DNA from: Cohnella rhizoplanae
GTDB lineage: Bacteria; Bacillota; Bacilli; Paenibacillales; Paenibacillaceae
Reading direction: 5' to 3'
DNA: 64,000 bases
NCBI RefSeq assembly: GCF_948329515.1
Contig: NZ_CAOJCN010000002.1
Span: 433,740 to 497,739 of the forward strand
Of the stretch, positions 27,151 through 36,283 are shown piece after piece. The position numbers were made by a program, and so were the translations under genes. The notes below the pieces were generated by a model that was given only the letters and a program-made list of their open reading frames with translations, was not told where the DNA came from and did no database searches. Position 1 is the first letter of the stretch. Each line of letters starts with the position of its first letter.

Positions 27151-28905
27151 ATGCGCAAAACGAAAATCGTCTGTACGATCGGCCCATCCAGCGAGTCGCT
27201 GGAAAATACGAAGAAACTGATCAACGCCGGCATGAACGTCGCCCGCCTGAACTTCTCCCACGGCGACTTCGAGGAGCACGGCAACCGCATCAAGAACATC
27301 CGTCAAGCCTGCGAGGAGCTCGGCAAGACGGTCGCGATCCTGCTCGACACCAAAGGTCCCGAGATCCGTCTAGGCAAGCTCAAGGAAGAGCCGATCGAGC
27401 TCGTAGCCGGAGAGCATATCACGCTCACGACCGAAGAGATCCTCGGCGACCGCGATCGCATTCCGGTTACCTATAAGGACCTGCCGGGCGACGTGCACGT
27501 CGGCTCCACGATCCTGATCGACGACGGCCTCATCGGTCTGACGGTCGTCAAGGTCGAAGGCACCGAGATCAAGTGCCAGATCGTGAACAGCGGCCCGATC
27601 AAGAGCAAGAAGGGCGTCAACGTGCCTGGCGTCGCCATCTCCATGCCGGGCATCACCGAGAAGGACGCCAACGACATTCGCTTCGGCATCGAGCAGGGCG
27701 TCGACTTCATCGCCGCATCCTTCGTCCGCCGCGCGAGCGACGTGCTGGAGATCCGCGAGCTGCTCGAGAAGCATGACGCGCGCTACATCCAGATCATCTC
27801 CAAGATCGAGAATCAGCAGGGCGTGGACAACCTCGACGAGATCCTCGAAGTGTCCGACGGCCTCATGGTCGCGCGCGGCGACCTCGGCGTCGAGATCCCG
27901 GCCGAAGAAGTGCCGCTCGTGCAAAAGCAAATGATCGAAAAGTGCAACCGCGTCGGCAAGCCGGTCATCACGGCGACCCAGATGCTCGACTCGATGCAGC
28001 GCAACCCGCGTCCGACGCGCGCCGAAGCGTCGGACGTCGCCAACGCGATCTTCGACGGCACCGACGCCATCATGCTGTCGGGCGAGACCGCGGCGGGCAA
28101 GTATCCGGTCGAGTCGGTGCAGACGATGTCCCGCATCGCCGAGCGCGCCGAGTCCGCCCTTCGCTATCGCGAGATTTTCACCAAGCAGGCCGAAGCGCAA
28201 CAGACGACCGTGACCGAGGCGATCAGCCAAGCGGTGGCCAACTCGTCGCTGGACCTGAACGCCAAGGCGATCGTCACCTCTACGGAGAGCGGCTACACGG
28301 CGCGGATGGTGTCCAAGTACCGTCCCAAGTCCCCGATCATCGCGGTAACGCCGGTTGAGCAGGTACGCCGTCGCCTGCAACTCGTATGGGGCGTCATCAC
28401 GGTAGACGGCAAGTCCGCCTCGACGATCGACGAGATGGTGGATATCGCCGTTCAAGGCGCGATCCACTCCGGCATCGTGCGTCTCGGCGACACGGTCATC
28501 ATCACGGCTGGCGTACCGGTCGGCCGTTCCGGCACGACTAACCTGATCAAGATCCACAACATCGGCGAGCTGATCGCGAAGGGACAAGGCATCGGCTCGC
28601 AGAGCGCGACCGGCCGCGTCGTCGTCGCCACGTCGCCGGACGAAGCCGTGCGCAAGATGACCGAGGGCGCCATCCTCGTCACCCCGGCGACGGACAAGGA
28701 ATACATGCCTGCGATCCAGCAAGCCGCTGCGGTCATCACCGAGACGGGCGGCATCACGTCGCATACGGCGGTCGTCGGCCTCAACCTCGGCATCCCGGTC
28801 ATCATCGGCGTCGAGAACGCGACGCAGCTGCTGCACGACGGCATGGAGATCACGCTGTACGCGGAGCACGGCGTCATCTACACCGGACAAGCCAAAGTAC
28901 TGTAA
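27151..28905 (+). CDS. pyk: Pyruvate kinase with C-terminal PEP-utiliser-like domain
   Basis: A 584-residue glycolytic enzyme (PEP + ADP to pyruvate + ATP). It has the N-terminal [11 protein letters not shown] and NFSHGD, the active-site block [17 protein letters not shown] and the [12 protein letters not shown] motif. The extra C-terminal domain of Bacillus-type enzymes contains [19 protein letters not shown]. That histidine motif resembles the phosphohistidine domain of PEP synthases. The ATG at 27151 follows GGAGG at 27135-27139. The longer frame from 27133 starts inside that site. Confidence 0.97.
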   Translation: MRKTKIVCTIGPSSESLENTKKLINAGMNVARLNFSHGDFEEHGNRIKNIRQACEELGKTVAILLDTKGPEIRLGKLKEEPIELVAGEHITLTTEEILGDRDRIPVTYKDLPGDVHVGSTILIDDGLIGLTVVKVEGTEIKCQIVNSGPIKSKKGVNVPGVAISMPGITEKDANDIRFGIEQGVDFIAASFVRRASDVLEIRELLEKHDARYIQIISKIENQQGVDNLDEILEVSDGLMVARGDLGVEIPAEEVPLVQKQMIEKCNRVGKPVITATQMLDSMQRNPRPTRAEASDVANAIFDGTDAIMLSGETAAGKYPVESVQTMSRIAERAESALRYREIFTKQAEAQQTTVTEAISQAVANSSLDLNAKAIVTSTESGYTARMVSKYRPKSPIIAVTPVEQVRRRLQLVWGVITVDGKSASTIDEMVDIAVQGAIHSGIVRLGDTVIITAGVPVGRSGTTNLIKIHNIGELIAKGQGIGSQSATGRVVVATSPDEAVRKMTEGAILVTPATDKEYMPAIQQAAAVITETGGITSHTAVVGLNLGIPVIIGVENATQLLHDGMEITLYAEHGVIYTGQAKVL

Positions 28906-28918
28906 TTAATAGGACAAG

Positions 28919-28966
28919 CGGGACGACAGCCGGAGAGAGATTGCTCCGCTTCGTCCCGTTTCTTTT
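28919..28966 (+). terminator. pyk terminator
   Basis: CGGGACGA (28919-28926) pairs with TCGTCCCG (28951-28958). CGGAG/CTCCG pair inside, and TTTCTTTT follows. Confidence 0.85.
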
Positions 28967-28992
28967 ACATCACGTCTCTGGAGGGATCGGGA

Positions 28993-29457
28993 ATGGCAAG
29001 CGCATGGCTGCTGCATCCGCTGCGGGTGCGGTACCAGGAATGCGACCAGATGGGGGTCGTCTACCACGCGAATTACGTGAATTGGTTCGAGATCGGACGG
29101 ACGGAGTGGGTGAGGCGGATCGGCTGCGACTACCGCGCGATCGAGGCGAAGGGGCTGCTATTGCCGCTCGTCCATCTTGACGTCAACTTTGCGCAGCCTG
29201 CCCGTTACGACGATTGGATCACGGTCTGCACGCGCGTCGCCGACAAGACGGCGCTGCGGATCGAATTCGAATCGCGGGTGCTGAAGGGCGATCTGACGGC
29301 GTCCGTCGGACGCGTGTCCCGGGACGATCCGGCCGGAGAACTGCTCGTATCGGGCAGAACCAAGCATGTGTGGGTTAACAAGGATTGGAAGCCGGTGCGT
29401 CTGGACCGCGAGTTGCCTGACGTATGGACTGCGTTCAAGGCGCTGGCCGAAGCATAA
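28993..29457 (+). CDS. Acyl-CoA thioesterase, YbgC/4HBT hot-dog family
   Basis: A 154-residue single-domain hot-dog protein. The 4HBT pattern is clear: VRYQECDQMGVVYHANYVNWFE with the active-site Asp/Tyr/His region near residues 17-30, then DVNFAQPARYDDWI. It probably hydrolyses acyl-CoA thioesters in the cytoplasm. GGAGGG precedes the ATG. In many Paenibacilli such a gene follows pyk. Confidence 0.85.
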   Translation: MASAWLLHPLRVRYQECDQMGVVYHANYVNWFEIGRTEWVRRIGCDYRAIEAKGLLLPLVHLDVNFAQPARYDDWITVCTRVADKTALRIEFESRVLKGDLTASVGRVSRDDPAGELLVSGRTKHVWVNKDWKPVRLDRELPDVWTAFKALAEA

Positions 29458-29473
29458 CGGCATGGCATGGTCC

Positions 29474-29593
29474 CGTTTTAACGATATCCCTTTCGATCAG
29501 GGAGCGCTGCGATCCTGCGCGAAGGGGATACTGTTAAAACGCCCGGAAGACGATCCCGTCCTTTCCCTGATTAAAGGGGATACCGTTAAAACG
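29474..29593. repeat. Three-arm inverted/direct repeat upstream of fxsA
   Basis: The left arm 29474-29503 and right arm 29564-29593 are inverted copies, matching at 26 of 30 positions. A middle arm (29521-29541) is a direct copy of the right arm's end, matching at 19 of 21. All three contain GTTAAAACG or its complement next to a GGGGATA core. The left arm could pair with either of the others, giving two exclusive hairpins. No T run follows. It may be a dispersed element or an RNA leader; no coding sequence is seen between 29458 and 29693. Confidence 0.7.
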
Positions 29594-29693
29594 CGCATGA
29601 TTCATGCGTTTGATCCGCTTTACTGTACAGTTCCTTCCTGCAACGCAGCTTCGCGCGCGGCCGTATTACAGAAGACGGAGGTTGAGCTACGCC

Positions 29694-30101
29694 ATGGTTA
29701 AGCGTCTGATGTGGATCGTTATTGCCGCCGTTCTGCTCGAGACGGCCGGCATCTATATGATGCAGCGATGGATCGGCGGCTGGCCGACTTTTCTGCTGCT
29801 GATCGCATGCGCCGTGAGCGGCGCCCTGCTCATGCAGTCCGAAGGCCGAAAGGTTTGGGGAGAGGCAAACCGGCAGCTGTCGTCCGGGCAGATGCCAGGT
29901 CATGCGATTCTGGACGGGATTTGCGTGCTCGTCGGCGGCTTGCTGCTAGTGGTGCCCGGCTTTTTGTCCGACATTGTCGGTCTAGCGCTGCTGTTTCCCT
30001 GGACGCGGTCGATCTTTAGGCTCGGATTGTACGGTTGGCTCGCGAAAAAGGTCCAGTCCGGCTCATTTCGGATTACGGGCGGCGGTTTCCGAAGGTTCTG
30101 A
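29694..30101 (+). CDS. fxsA: FxsA family membrane protein
   Basis: A 135-residue protein with about four hydrophobic stretches and the FxsA pattern: E in LLETAGIYMM, a WPTFLLLIACAVSGALLM segment and DGICVLVGGLLLVVPGFLSDIVGLALLFP. FxsA was named for relief of F exclusion of phage T7 when overproduced; its normal role is unknown. ATG 29694 is used; GGAGG stands 12 bases upstream. The C-terminal tail is basic and glycine-rich. Confidence 0.88.
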   Translation: MVKRLMWIVIAAVLLETAGIYMMQRWIGGWPTFLLLIACAVSGALLMQSEGRKVWGEANRQLSSGQMPGHAILDGICVLVGGLLLVVPGFLSDIVGLALLFPWTRSIFRLGLYGWLAKKVQSGSFRITGGGFRRF

Positions 30102-30124
30102 GCGGTTTATTATCGTCGCCCGTT

Positions 30125-30200
30125 TTTACATTCCCTTCACGTTCGTTTGACGCTGCGATAACATCGTTCTAACATAATGATCATAGGACTGTCATACGAT
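30125..30200 (+). promoter_or_regulatory. Putative Pho box and promoter of ppk
   Basis: Five hexamers resembling TTNACA start at 30125 (TTTACA), 30135 (CTTCAC), 30146 (TTTGAC), 30158 (ATAACA) and 30169 (CTAACA), a phase of 10-12 bases. PhoP of Bacilli binds TTAACA-like repeats every 11 bases. A possible -10, TACGAT, lies at 30195-30200. This suggests induction of ppk on phosphate starvation. Confidence 0.55.
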
Positions 30201-30243
30201 AACGCGCAGCGCAATCGTTCATTTAAAAAGGGGAGCGACACGA

Positions 30244-32337
30244 ATGCACGGATCCCAGAAATATATCAACCGGGACCTAAGCTGGACGGAATTCAACAGG
30301 AGGGTGCTGGAGGAAGCGGAGGACGCCGGCACCCCGCTGCTCGAACGCTTTCAATTTCTATCGATCGTATCGAGCAATCTCGACGAGTTCATGAGCGTCC
30401 GCGTGGCCGGACTGCGCGAGCAGCTGAAGGCTGGATTCAACAAGCCCGACTTTACGGGTTACACGCAAGGCGGCTTGCTCAAGCGGCTGTCCAAGCGCGT
30501 CGGCCGCATGGTTCGGCACCAATACAAGACCTACAGGGAATTGCTGCGCCTGCTGTCCAAGGAAAATATCGCGCTGGCGTCGTGGGAGGATCTGAACGGC
30601 GAGCAGCAAGAGGCGATGCGGGCCTACTTTCAGGAGATCGTCTATCCCGTGCTCACCCCGATGGCGGTCGATACGAGCCGTCCGTTTCCCTTGTTGCACA
30701 ATAAGGAGCTATATTTGGCCGTCGTGCTAAGGCCGGAGGGGACGCTCGGACCCGTAAATGAGAACGGAATTTATTTTGCGATCGTGCAGGTGCCTTCCAT
30801 CCTGTCCAGAACGGTACAGGTCTCGAAGCGGCGGGGGAGCCGCAAAAACGCTTATCTGCTCTTGGAGGAGCTGATCCGCGTGCAGATCGGTCAGCTGTTC
30901 AGCGGTTATGTGACCGAGTCGGTGCACGCATTCCGCGTGACGCGCAACGCCGACCTCGCCCTCAACGAGGAGGGGGCGGAAGATCTCCTCAAGGAGATGG
31001 AAAAGGAGCTGCGCCGTAGGCGGAGAGGTTTTCCTATACGCCTGGAGATCGAAAAGGGAATGTCCGTCCAAGCCCGGGAATTGCTGATGGAGGAGCTGGA
31101 GATCGGCGACGAGGAGATCTTCGAGATCGACGGGCCGCTCGATTTGACGTTCCTTTCCAAGTTCACGGGTTCGCTGCCGGATATGGAGCATTTGCGATTT
31201 CCGCCCATCGAGCCGGTATACCCCGCCGCCTTCGACGTCGAAGACGACATCCTCTCCGTGCTGCGCGAGCGGGGCGACGCCCTCGTCTATCACCCTTATG
31301 AATCGTTCGAGGTCGTCAACGACTTCATCAGCGAAGCCGCCGAGGATCCCGACGTGCTCGCCATCAAGATGACGCTGTATCGGGTCAGCGTCAACTCCGT
31401 GCTCGTCCAGGCGCTGGCGAGGGCAGCCGAGTCGGGCAAGCAGGTGACGGTCGTCGTCGAGATCAAGGCCCGGTTCGACGAGGCGCGGAACATTGCCTGG
31501 TCCAAGCAGTTGGAGCGGGCGGGCTGCCATGTCGTTTACGGCTTGGTCGGTCTGAAGACGCATGCCAAGATCACGCTCGTCGTACGACGGGAGGCCGGCT
31601 CGCTGCGGCGGTACGTGCACGTGGGCACGGGCAATTATAACGAGAATACGGCCAAGCTCTATACGGACGCCGGGTTATTCACCTGCCATCCCTGGATCGG
31701 CGCGGACGCTTCCGCTCTTTTTAACGAGATGACGGGCTATTCGACGCCGCATGACTGGCGGGCGTTCGCGGTAGCGCCGGTAGGCTTGCGCCCAAGACTG
31801 TACGAATTAATCGACCGCGAGATCGCCAGCGCGAAGGCGGGCAAGCCGGCCAGGCTCGTCGCGAAGATCAATTCCCTCTCGAGCCAGCCTATGGTCGACA
31901 AGCTTTACGAGGCATCCCAGGCCGGCGTCAAGGTCGATCTCATCGTACGCGGCGTGTGCTGCCTCCGTCCGGGCGTGCCCGGACTTAGCGACAACGTCAG
32001 AGTCGTCAGCATCGTGGACCGGTTCCTGGAGCATGCTCGGATTCTGTACGTATCGGCCGACGGCGAAGACGAGGTCTATATCTCCAGCGCGGACTGGATG
32101 TCCCGCAATCTCAGCCGCAGGGTGGAACTCCTGTGCCCGGTATACGACAAGGGGCTCCGGCTTGCGCTTCGCAACATGCTGGAGCTGAATCTGCAGGACA
32201 ACGTCAAGGCCCGGGAACTGCTGCCGTCGGGCAGCTACGCCCGCGTAGAGAACGACCTCGCTCCGCTCCGCAGCCAATTCGCCTCCTGCGACATTCCGCT
32301 GTGGAAAACGGCGGCCGACGCGAAAGAATTGATATGA
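30244..32337 (+). CDS. ppk1: Polyphosphate kinase PPK1
   Basis: A 697-residue enzyme that reversibly makes polyphosphate from ATP. The N-terminal domain begins NRDLSWTEFNRRVLEEA. The catalytic domains contain LKTHAKITLVVR with the autophosphorylated histidine (His440), and EHARILYVSADGEDEVYISSADWMSRNL with the second histidine (His597). The length is normal. ATG 30244 follows AAAAGGGGAG. A Pho-box-like promoter precedes it. A convergent ppx/gppA gene (32663-34198) encodes the opposing activity, so synthesis and breakdown are neighbours. Confidence 0.95.
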   Translation: MHGSQKYINRDLSWTEFNRRVLEEAEDAGTPLLERFQFLSIVSSNLDEFMSVRVAGLREQLKAGFNKPDFTGYTQGGLLKRLSKRVGRMVRHQYKTYRELLRLLSKENIALASWEDLNGEQQEAMRAYFQEIVYPVLTPMAVDTSRPFPLLHNKELYLAVVLRPEGTLGPVNENGIYFAIVQVPSILSRTVQVSKRRGSRKNAYLLLEELIRVQIGQLFSGYVTESVHAFRVTRNADLALNEEGAEDLLKEMEKELRRRRRGFPIRLEIEKGMSVQARELLMEELEIGDEEIFEIDGPLDLTFLSKFTGSLPDMEHLRFPPIEPVYPAAFDVEDDILSVLRERGDALVYHPYESFEVVNDFISEAAEDPDVLAIKMTLYRVSVNSVLVQALARAAESGKQVTVVVEIKARFDEARNIAWSKQLERAGCHVVYGLVGLKTHAKITLVVRREAGSLRRYVHVGTGNYNENTAKLYTDAGLFTCHPWIGADASALFNEMTGYSTPHDWRAFAVAPVGLRPRLYELIDREIASAKAGKPARLVAKINSLSSQPMVDKLYEASQAGVKVDLIVRGVCCLRPGVPGLSDNVRVVSIVDRFLEHARILYVSADGEDEVYISSADWMSRNLSRRVELLCPVYDKGLRLALRNMLELNLQDNVKARELLPSGSYARVENDLAPLRSQFASCDIPLWKTAADAKELI

Positions 32338-32418
32338 AACGCGACTTCGCCTAATCTGCCATTAACATTCGCGGCATACGATAGGTATGCGGGACGGAAA
32401 TGGAGAGGAGGTACGAGG

Positions 32419-32580
32419 ATGATCGAATTCGACATCATCGTAGGCGGCGAAGTCAAAGAGACGCTCCGGCCGAATACGTCGAGGCTCAAGGAAGTGTACG
32501 ACTACATCAACGAACAGATGAAGCTGATGCAAGGGAAATACGGATATGAAGTAAGAGTGATGCGCAGAATTTTATATTAA
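32419..32580 (+). CDS. Small hypothetical protein between ppk and ppx
   Basis: A 53-residue open frame, MIEFDIIVGGEVKETL to VMRRILY. An excellent ribosome binding site (GAGAGGAGG, 32404-32412) precedes the ATG. Predicted beta-alpha-beta layout, no membrane segment. The stop codon abuts the following terminator, which is usual for a real gene. It is too short for homology to be judged by eye. Confidence 0.6.
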   Translation: MIEFDIIVGGEVKETLRPNTSRLKEVYDYINEQMKLMQGKYGYEVRVMRRILY

Positions 32581-32612
32581 AAAAAAGGAAGCCCGAAGGC
32601 GTCCTTTTTTTT
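32581..32612. terminator. Bidirectional terminator between ppk side and ppx
   Basis: AAAAAAGGA and TCCTTTTTT flank a GCCCGAAGGC mini-hairpin (32591-32600). The A and T tracts allow termination from both strands. Confidence 0.85.
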
Positions 32613-32662
32613 ATGTCCGGATGAAGCGGCGGCAGAATGCGTGCGATGGATCCGAGTGAGAA

Positions 32663-34198
32663 TTAGACGAGTCGCAGCGACGGCGTCAAACCCCAGCATT
32701 TCTTGAAGTCCTTGGCGAGCGATTGGACTTCCGTCGTCTCCACCGGCAGCGCATGGCTCGCTGCGGCCTCGAGCAGAAGGCGGCCGCTCGCGCCCTTGGA
32801 TACGGAGAGCGAGGTGATCGCCTGGGATTCGCTCCGGTCGAGGGCGGCAGCCAGCTGGAGCAGCATGCCCAGCTTGGCCGCGAGCTCTTCGTCGCCCGCG
32901 CGGATCAGCGTCCGGTAATTCGCGAGGCTGCGCTTCAGCGCGTTCGCGTTCCGGTAGGAAGCGATCGCCGCGACGAGCAGGATCTCGCGGTGGGACATCC
33001 CGTTCCAGTGCGCGTGCATCAGCATGTAGAACGTATGCTGGGCGCAATCGTTGTAATCGATGACGGCGCCGATCCTGAACAGACGCGACGCCGCGCTCAG
33101 CAGCCTGCGGCCCTCGGCCGGCGGTTGGACGTCCGGCGCGAGCTGATCGTATAGGGCGAGCGAGAGCCGGTTCACTTGCTGGAGATGACTCGCGGGCGCA
33201 CCCGGGTACAGGGCGAGCAAGTTGCGGATGCCCTCCTCCGCGACGGCGTCTTCCCCGTCCAAGCGCAGATCCGGAAGGCAGGTATCGTAGAACAAGCCGT
33301 CCCGGAGCCCGGCTCCGCATACGACGATGCGGGCGGAGCGGCACGCGCGCAGCACGGCTTGGAGGATGACGAGGCCAGGTACGATGACGTCCGCCCGGTC
33401 CTTGGACAGGCCGGGGAGCTTGCGGCGCTTGTCGACCGTAAGCGGCGCGAGCAGCTCGATCGCGGATGACAGTCCTTCGGCGGGAATCTCGTAGCCGTGC
33501 AGATTCGCGAACGGATATTCGTCCAGCCGCTGGCGCAGCTTGGCGAGCGCGCGCACGGTGCCGCCCAGCCCGATGACCGGGAGTCCGGGATGCTGCGCGA
33601 TCCATTCCTGCGCGGACAGCCTGTCGCGAATGTCCGATTCCATCGCGTCGAGCGTCGTTCTGGCGACCGGATCCTCCCCAAGCCCGAATCGCGTGGACGT
33701 ATTGACGCAGCCGATAGGAAAAGAGACCGAAGACACGATCCGGCGATCCCGCAGCAGGGTGATCTCGGTGCTGCCGCCGCCGATGTCGATGACGAAGCCG
33801 TCTTCGATGTTCATCGTCCTTAGCATGGCAAGGCTGCCGAGCCGGGCTTCCTCCTCGCCGGGCAGCAGCTCGATGGTCAGGCCCGTCTCTTCGAACAGCG
33901 CGGACAGCGCTTGGTCCCGGTTCGCGGCCTGGCGCAACGCCGCGGTCGCCACCGTGCGGATGCGCTCCACGCCGTGAATGCGGCAGATCCGCTTGTAGTG
34001 GCGGAGTACCTCGCCGAGCTCGGACACGGCTTCGGCGGGCAGCCTGCCGTCTCCCGTCAGGCGCTGGCTCAGCCTGGCGGGCCACCGGCCCTGATCGATG
34101 ACGCGGTAAGCGCCCTCTTCCGTCACGCGATAGACCGACAGACGCACCGTATTCGATCCGATATCGATCATGCCCGTCGTTTGGGCTGTGAATGACAT
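32663..34198 (-). CDS. Ppx/GppA-type exopolyphosphatase with HD-like C-terminal domain
   Basis: A 511-residue protein. The N-terminal half is an actin-like phosphatase: GMIDIGSNTVRLSVY (phosphate loop 1), ELLPGEEEARLG, then FVIDIGGGSTEITLL (loop 2). The C-terminal half (about 310-500) is helical with an HD-type pattern as in long Ppx proteins. It should split polyphosphate or (p)ppGpp. ATG 34198 is chosen because GGGGGAGG stands just before it; the frame continues further upstream to 34249 without a better site. It is convergent with ppk. Confidence 0.9.
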   Translation of the reverse strand: MSFTAQTTGMIDIGSNTVRLSVYRVTEEGAYRVIDQGRWPARLSQRLTGDGRLPAEAVSELGEVLRHYKRICRIHGVERIRTVATAALRQAANRDQALSALFEETGLTIELLPGEEEARLGSLAMLRTMNIEDGFVIDIGGGSTEITLLRDRRIVSSVSFPIGCVNTSTRFGLGEDPVARTTLDAMESDIRDRLSAQEWIAQHPGLPVIGLGGTVRALAKLRQRLDEYPFANLHGYEIPAEGLSSAIELLAPLTVDKRRKLPGLSKDRADVIVPGLVILQAVLRACRSARIVVCGAGLRDGLFYDTCLPDLRLDGEDAVAEEGIRNLLALYPGAPASHLQQVNRLSLALYDQLAPDVQPPAEGRRLLSAASRLFRIGAVIDYNDCAQHTFYMLMHAHWNGMSHREILLVAAIASYRNANALKRSLANYRTLIRAGDEELAAKLGMLLQLAAALDRSESQAITSLSVSKGASGRLLLEAAASHALPVETTEVQSLAKDFKKCWGLTPSLRLV

Positions 34199-34380
34199 AC
34201 AATCCTCCCCCGGCGGCGCTGGCGCTGACGCGGCGGCCGCCCTGAACACTTTATCGTCTATTCTAACATCACGCGGGCCCGCGCAAAAGCGCAGCTATGG
34301 GGCGCCGAGTCGCGCCGGCATAAAGTCGCGGACCGCTGGGACACAATACATGTAACATCAGCCAGTTCAGGGAGGATCCT

Positions 34381-34692
34381 ATGGGCAAATCAACCTATTA
34401 TGTGTCGGTCCAGGCCAGAACGATCAATACGCAGCGCGGTGACGCCGCTTACGAGTTCGAGATCGAGGCCGGCGACGAAGAACTCGTCCAGCTCCGGGAG
34501 CTCTTCGACTCGATGGACGAATTCGACCAAGCCGGATATTGGCGGGCTCACCTGCCGTATCTGGAGTACCATAACGATGCGGAGAACGACGGCTACGACT
34601 ATTATTTGAAGGAAGTCTATAACCGTTTGAGCGAATGGGGAACGGAAGAGACCAAGCGCCATATCGCGACGATGGACGTTAATTCGATGTAA
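34381..34692 (+). CDS. Conserved hypothetical protein
   Basis: A 103-residue acidic, soluble protein, MGKSTYYVSVQARTI, with no membrane segment or recognised motif; Tyr, Asp and Glu are frequent. The N-terminal part looks like two beta strands followed by helices (DEELVQLRELFDSMDEF). GGGAGG precedes the ATG. It lies alone between divergent gppA and citZ. I cannot assign a function. Confidence 0.7.
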   Translation: MGKSTYYVSVQARTINTQRGDAAYEFEIEAGDEELVQLRELFDSMDEFDQAGYWRAHLPYLEYHNDAENDGYDYYLKEVYNRLSEWGTEETKRHIATMDVNSM

Positions 34693-34731
34693 ACGAGGCA
34701 GGCGGATCTGCGGTCTATAAGCGCCCAAAAT

Positions 34732-34762
34732 GCGGCGGTCCGGGAAGCTCCCGGAATCGCCG
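34732..34762 (+). terminator. Strong hairpin, possible terminator
   Basis: GCGGCGGTCCGGGA pairs with TCCCGGAATCGCCGC around an AGC loop. No clear T run follows, so termination is uncertain. It is 39 bases after the hypothetical gene. Confidence 0.5.
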
Positions 34763-34810
34763 CGACGACGCGTCAGCGCGCGACCGTGAGAGTATTCGTC
34801 TATATATGCG

Positions 34811-34825
34811 ATAAAGCATTTTTAT
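34811..34825 (+). promoter_or_regulatory. CcpC-like box upstream of citZ
   Basis: ATAA-N7-TTAT (34811-34825), the known recognition pattern of CcpC, the citrate-responsive repressor of citZ and citB in B. subtilis. A weak promoter (TTCCAT 34837-34842, TATCAT 34860-34865) lies just downstream. The rest of 34763-35020 shows nothing else I can assign. Confidence 0.45.
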
Positions 34826-35020
34826 GCTTCGTTCGGTTCCATTCGCAATTGAAATCGTTTATCATTAAATGAGGCGTCAAAAACCGAAAGTAATATGGGT
34901 TTACGCGGATAAGGCCGACGGCCGGCTTGACTGCCCGTCAGAACCGCCCGGCCCGTTAATTTCCGAAGCGCATCGTGCGCTTATTTGATTCGTTATCTTG
35001 GAATTGAAGGAGAGAGAACC

Positions 35021-36133
35021 ATGACAGCTACCAAAGGCCTAGAAGGAATCGTCGCCGCATCCTCGTCCATCAGTTCCATTATCGACGGCGTGCTGACGTA
35101 CCGCGGGTACAACATCGACGAGTTGGCCGAAAAGGCTAGCTTTGAAGAAGTCGCATATTTGCTCTGGAACGGCAAGCTTCCGACCAAGAGCGAGCTCGAC
35201 GGACTGAACGCGCAGCTGAGCGAAGCGGCCAAGGTTCCGAGCGAGGTCATCGACGGACTGCGCCTCTATCCGAAGGGCGCGAACTCCATGGCCGCTCTTC
35301 GCACGGCGATCTCGAGCCTGGCGCTGTACGATGCCGAGGCCAACGACCCGGGCAAGGAAGCCAACTACCGCAAGGCGATCAAGCTGCAAGCCCAGATGGG
35401 CACCGTGATCGCCGCTTTCGCGCGCCTGCGCGAAGGCAAGGAGCCGGTCGCGCCGAAGTCCGGCGTCGGCGTCGCGCATAACTTCCTGTACATGCTGACC
35501 GGCGAGGAGCCGTCCGACGTGGCCGTCACCGCGCTCGACAAGGCGCTCGTGCTGCACGCGGACCACGAGCTCAACGCTTCGACGTTCGCCGCGCGCGTCA
35601 CCGTCGCGACGCTGTCGGACATCTACTCCGGCGTTACGTCCGCGATCGGCGCGCTGAAGGGCCCGCTCCACGGCGGCGCCAACGAAGCGGTCATGGTCAT
35701 GCTGGACGAGATCGGCACGCTGGATAACGTCGAGCCGTTCATCCAGAACAAGCTGAACAACAAAGAGAAGATCATGGGCTTCGGCCACCGCGTCTACCGC
35801 ACGGGCGACCCGCGCGCCAAGCACCTGCAGCAAATGTCCAAGAACCTCAGCGAGCTGAACGGCGACAGCCGCCTGTACGACATGTCCGTCCGCATCGAAG
35901 AGCTCGTGACGGGCCAGAAGGGCCTGAAGCCGAACGTCGACTTCTACTCGGCTTCGTGCTACACGCTGCTCGGCATTCCGCGCGACCTGTTCACGCCGAT
36001 CTTCGCGATCAGCCGCGTATCCGGCTGGACCGCGCACATTCTCGAGCAGCTCGCGGACAACCGTCTGATCCGTCCTCGCGCGGAGTACGTCGGCCCCGTC
36101 GACCAGCACTACGCGCCGATCGACGAGCGTTAA
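35021..36133 (+). CDS. citZ: Citrate synthase
   Basis: A 370-residue type of the Gram-positive enzyme, which condenses acetyl-CoA and oxaloacetate. Active-site blocks are present: GPLHGGANEAVMVML (His), GFGHRVYRTGDPRAK (His, Arg) and NVDFYSASCY (Asp). ATG 35021 is chosen because AAGGAGAG lies directly upstream. It heads the run citZ-icd-mdh of TCA-cycle genes; 150 bases separate it from icd. Confidence 0.96.
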   Translation: MTATKGLEGIVAASSSISSIIDGVLTYRGYNIDELAEKASFEEVAYLLWNGKLPTKSELDGLNAQLSEAAKVPSEVIDGLRLYPKGANSMAALRTAISSLALYDAEANDPGKEANYRKAIKLQAQMGTVIAAFARLREGKEPVAPKSGVGVAHNFLYMLTGEEPSDVAVTALDKALVLHADHELNASTFAARVTVATLSDIYSGVTSAIGALKGPLHGGANEAVMVMLDEIGTLDNVEPFIQNKLNNKEKIMGFGHRVYRTGDPRAKHLQQMSKNLSELNGDSRLYDMSVRIEELVTGQKGLKPNVDFYSASCYTLLGIPRDLFTPIFAISRVSGWTAHILEQLADNRLIRPRAEYVGPVDQHYAPIDER

Positions 36134-36283
36134 TCAAGGGCTTGGCGGCGTCCGGCGTGCCGTCCGACCGTACCGGTCGCGAGGCGCGCCGGTTTGCCGC
36201 GCCACGCAGAGCGCTTCGGCACTCGGCTTCGCTCCAACTTCGCGATTCATTCAACACTTTATATTCCAGGAGGCTACCCATCC

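Noticed and set aside
32351-32367. Pho-box-like pair (CTAATC, TTAACA) before the 53-residue gene
   Set aside because: Only two hexamers at 11-base spacing and neighbours at the next phases do not fit; likely chance.
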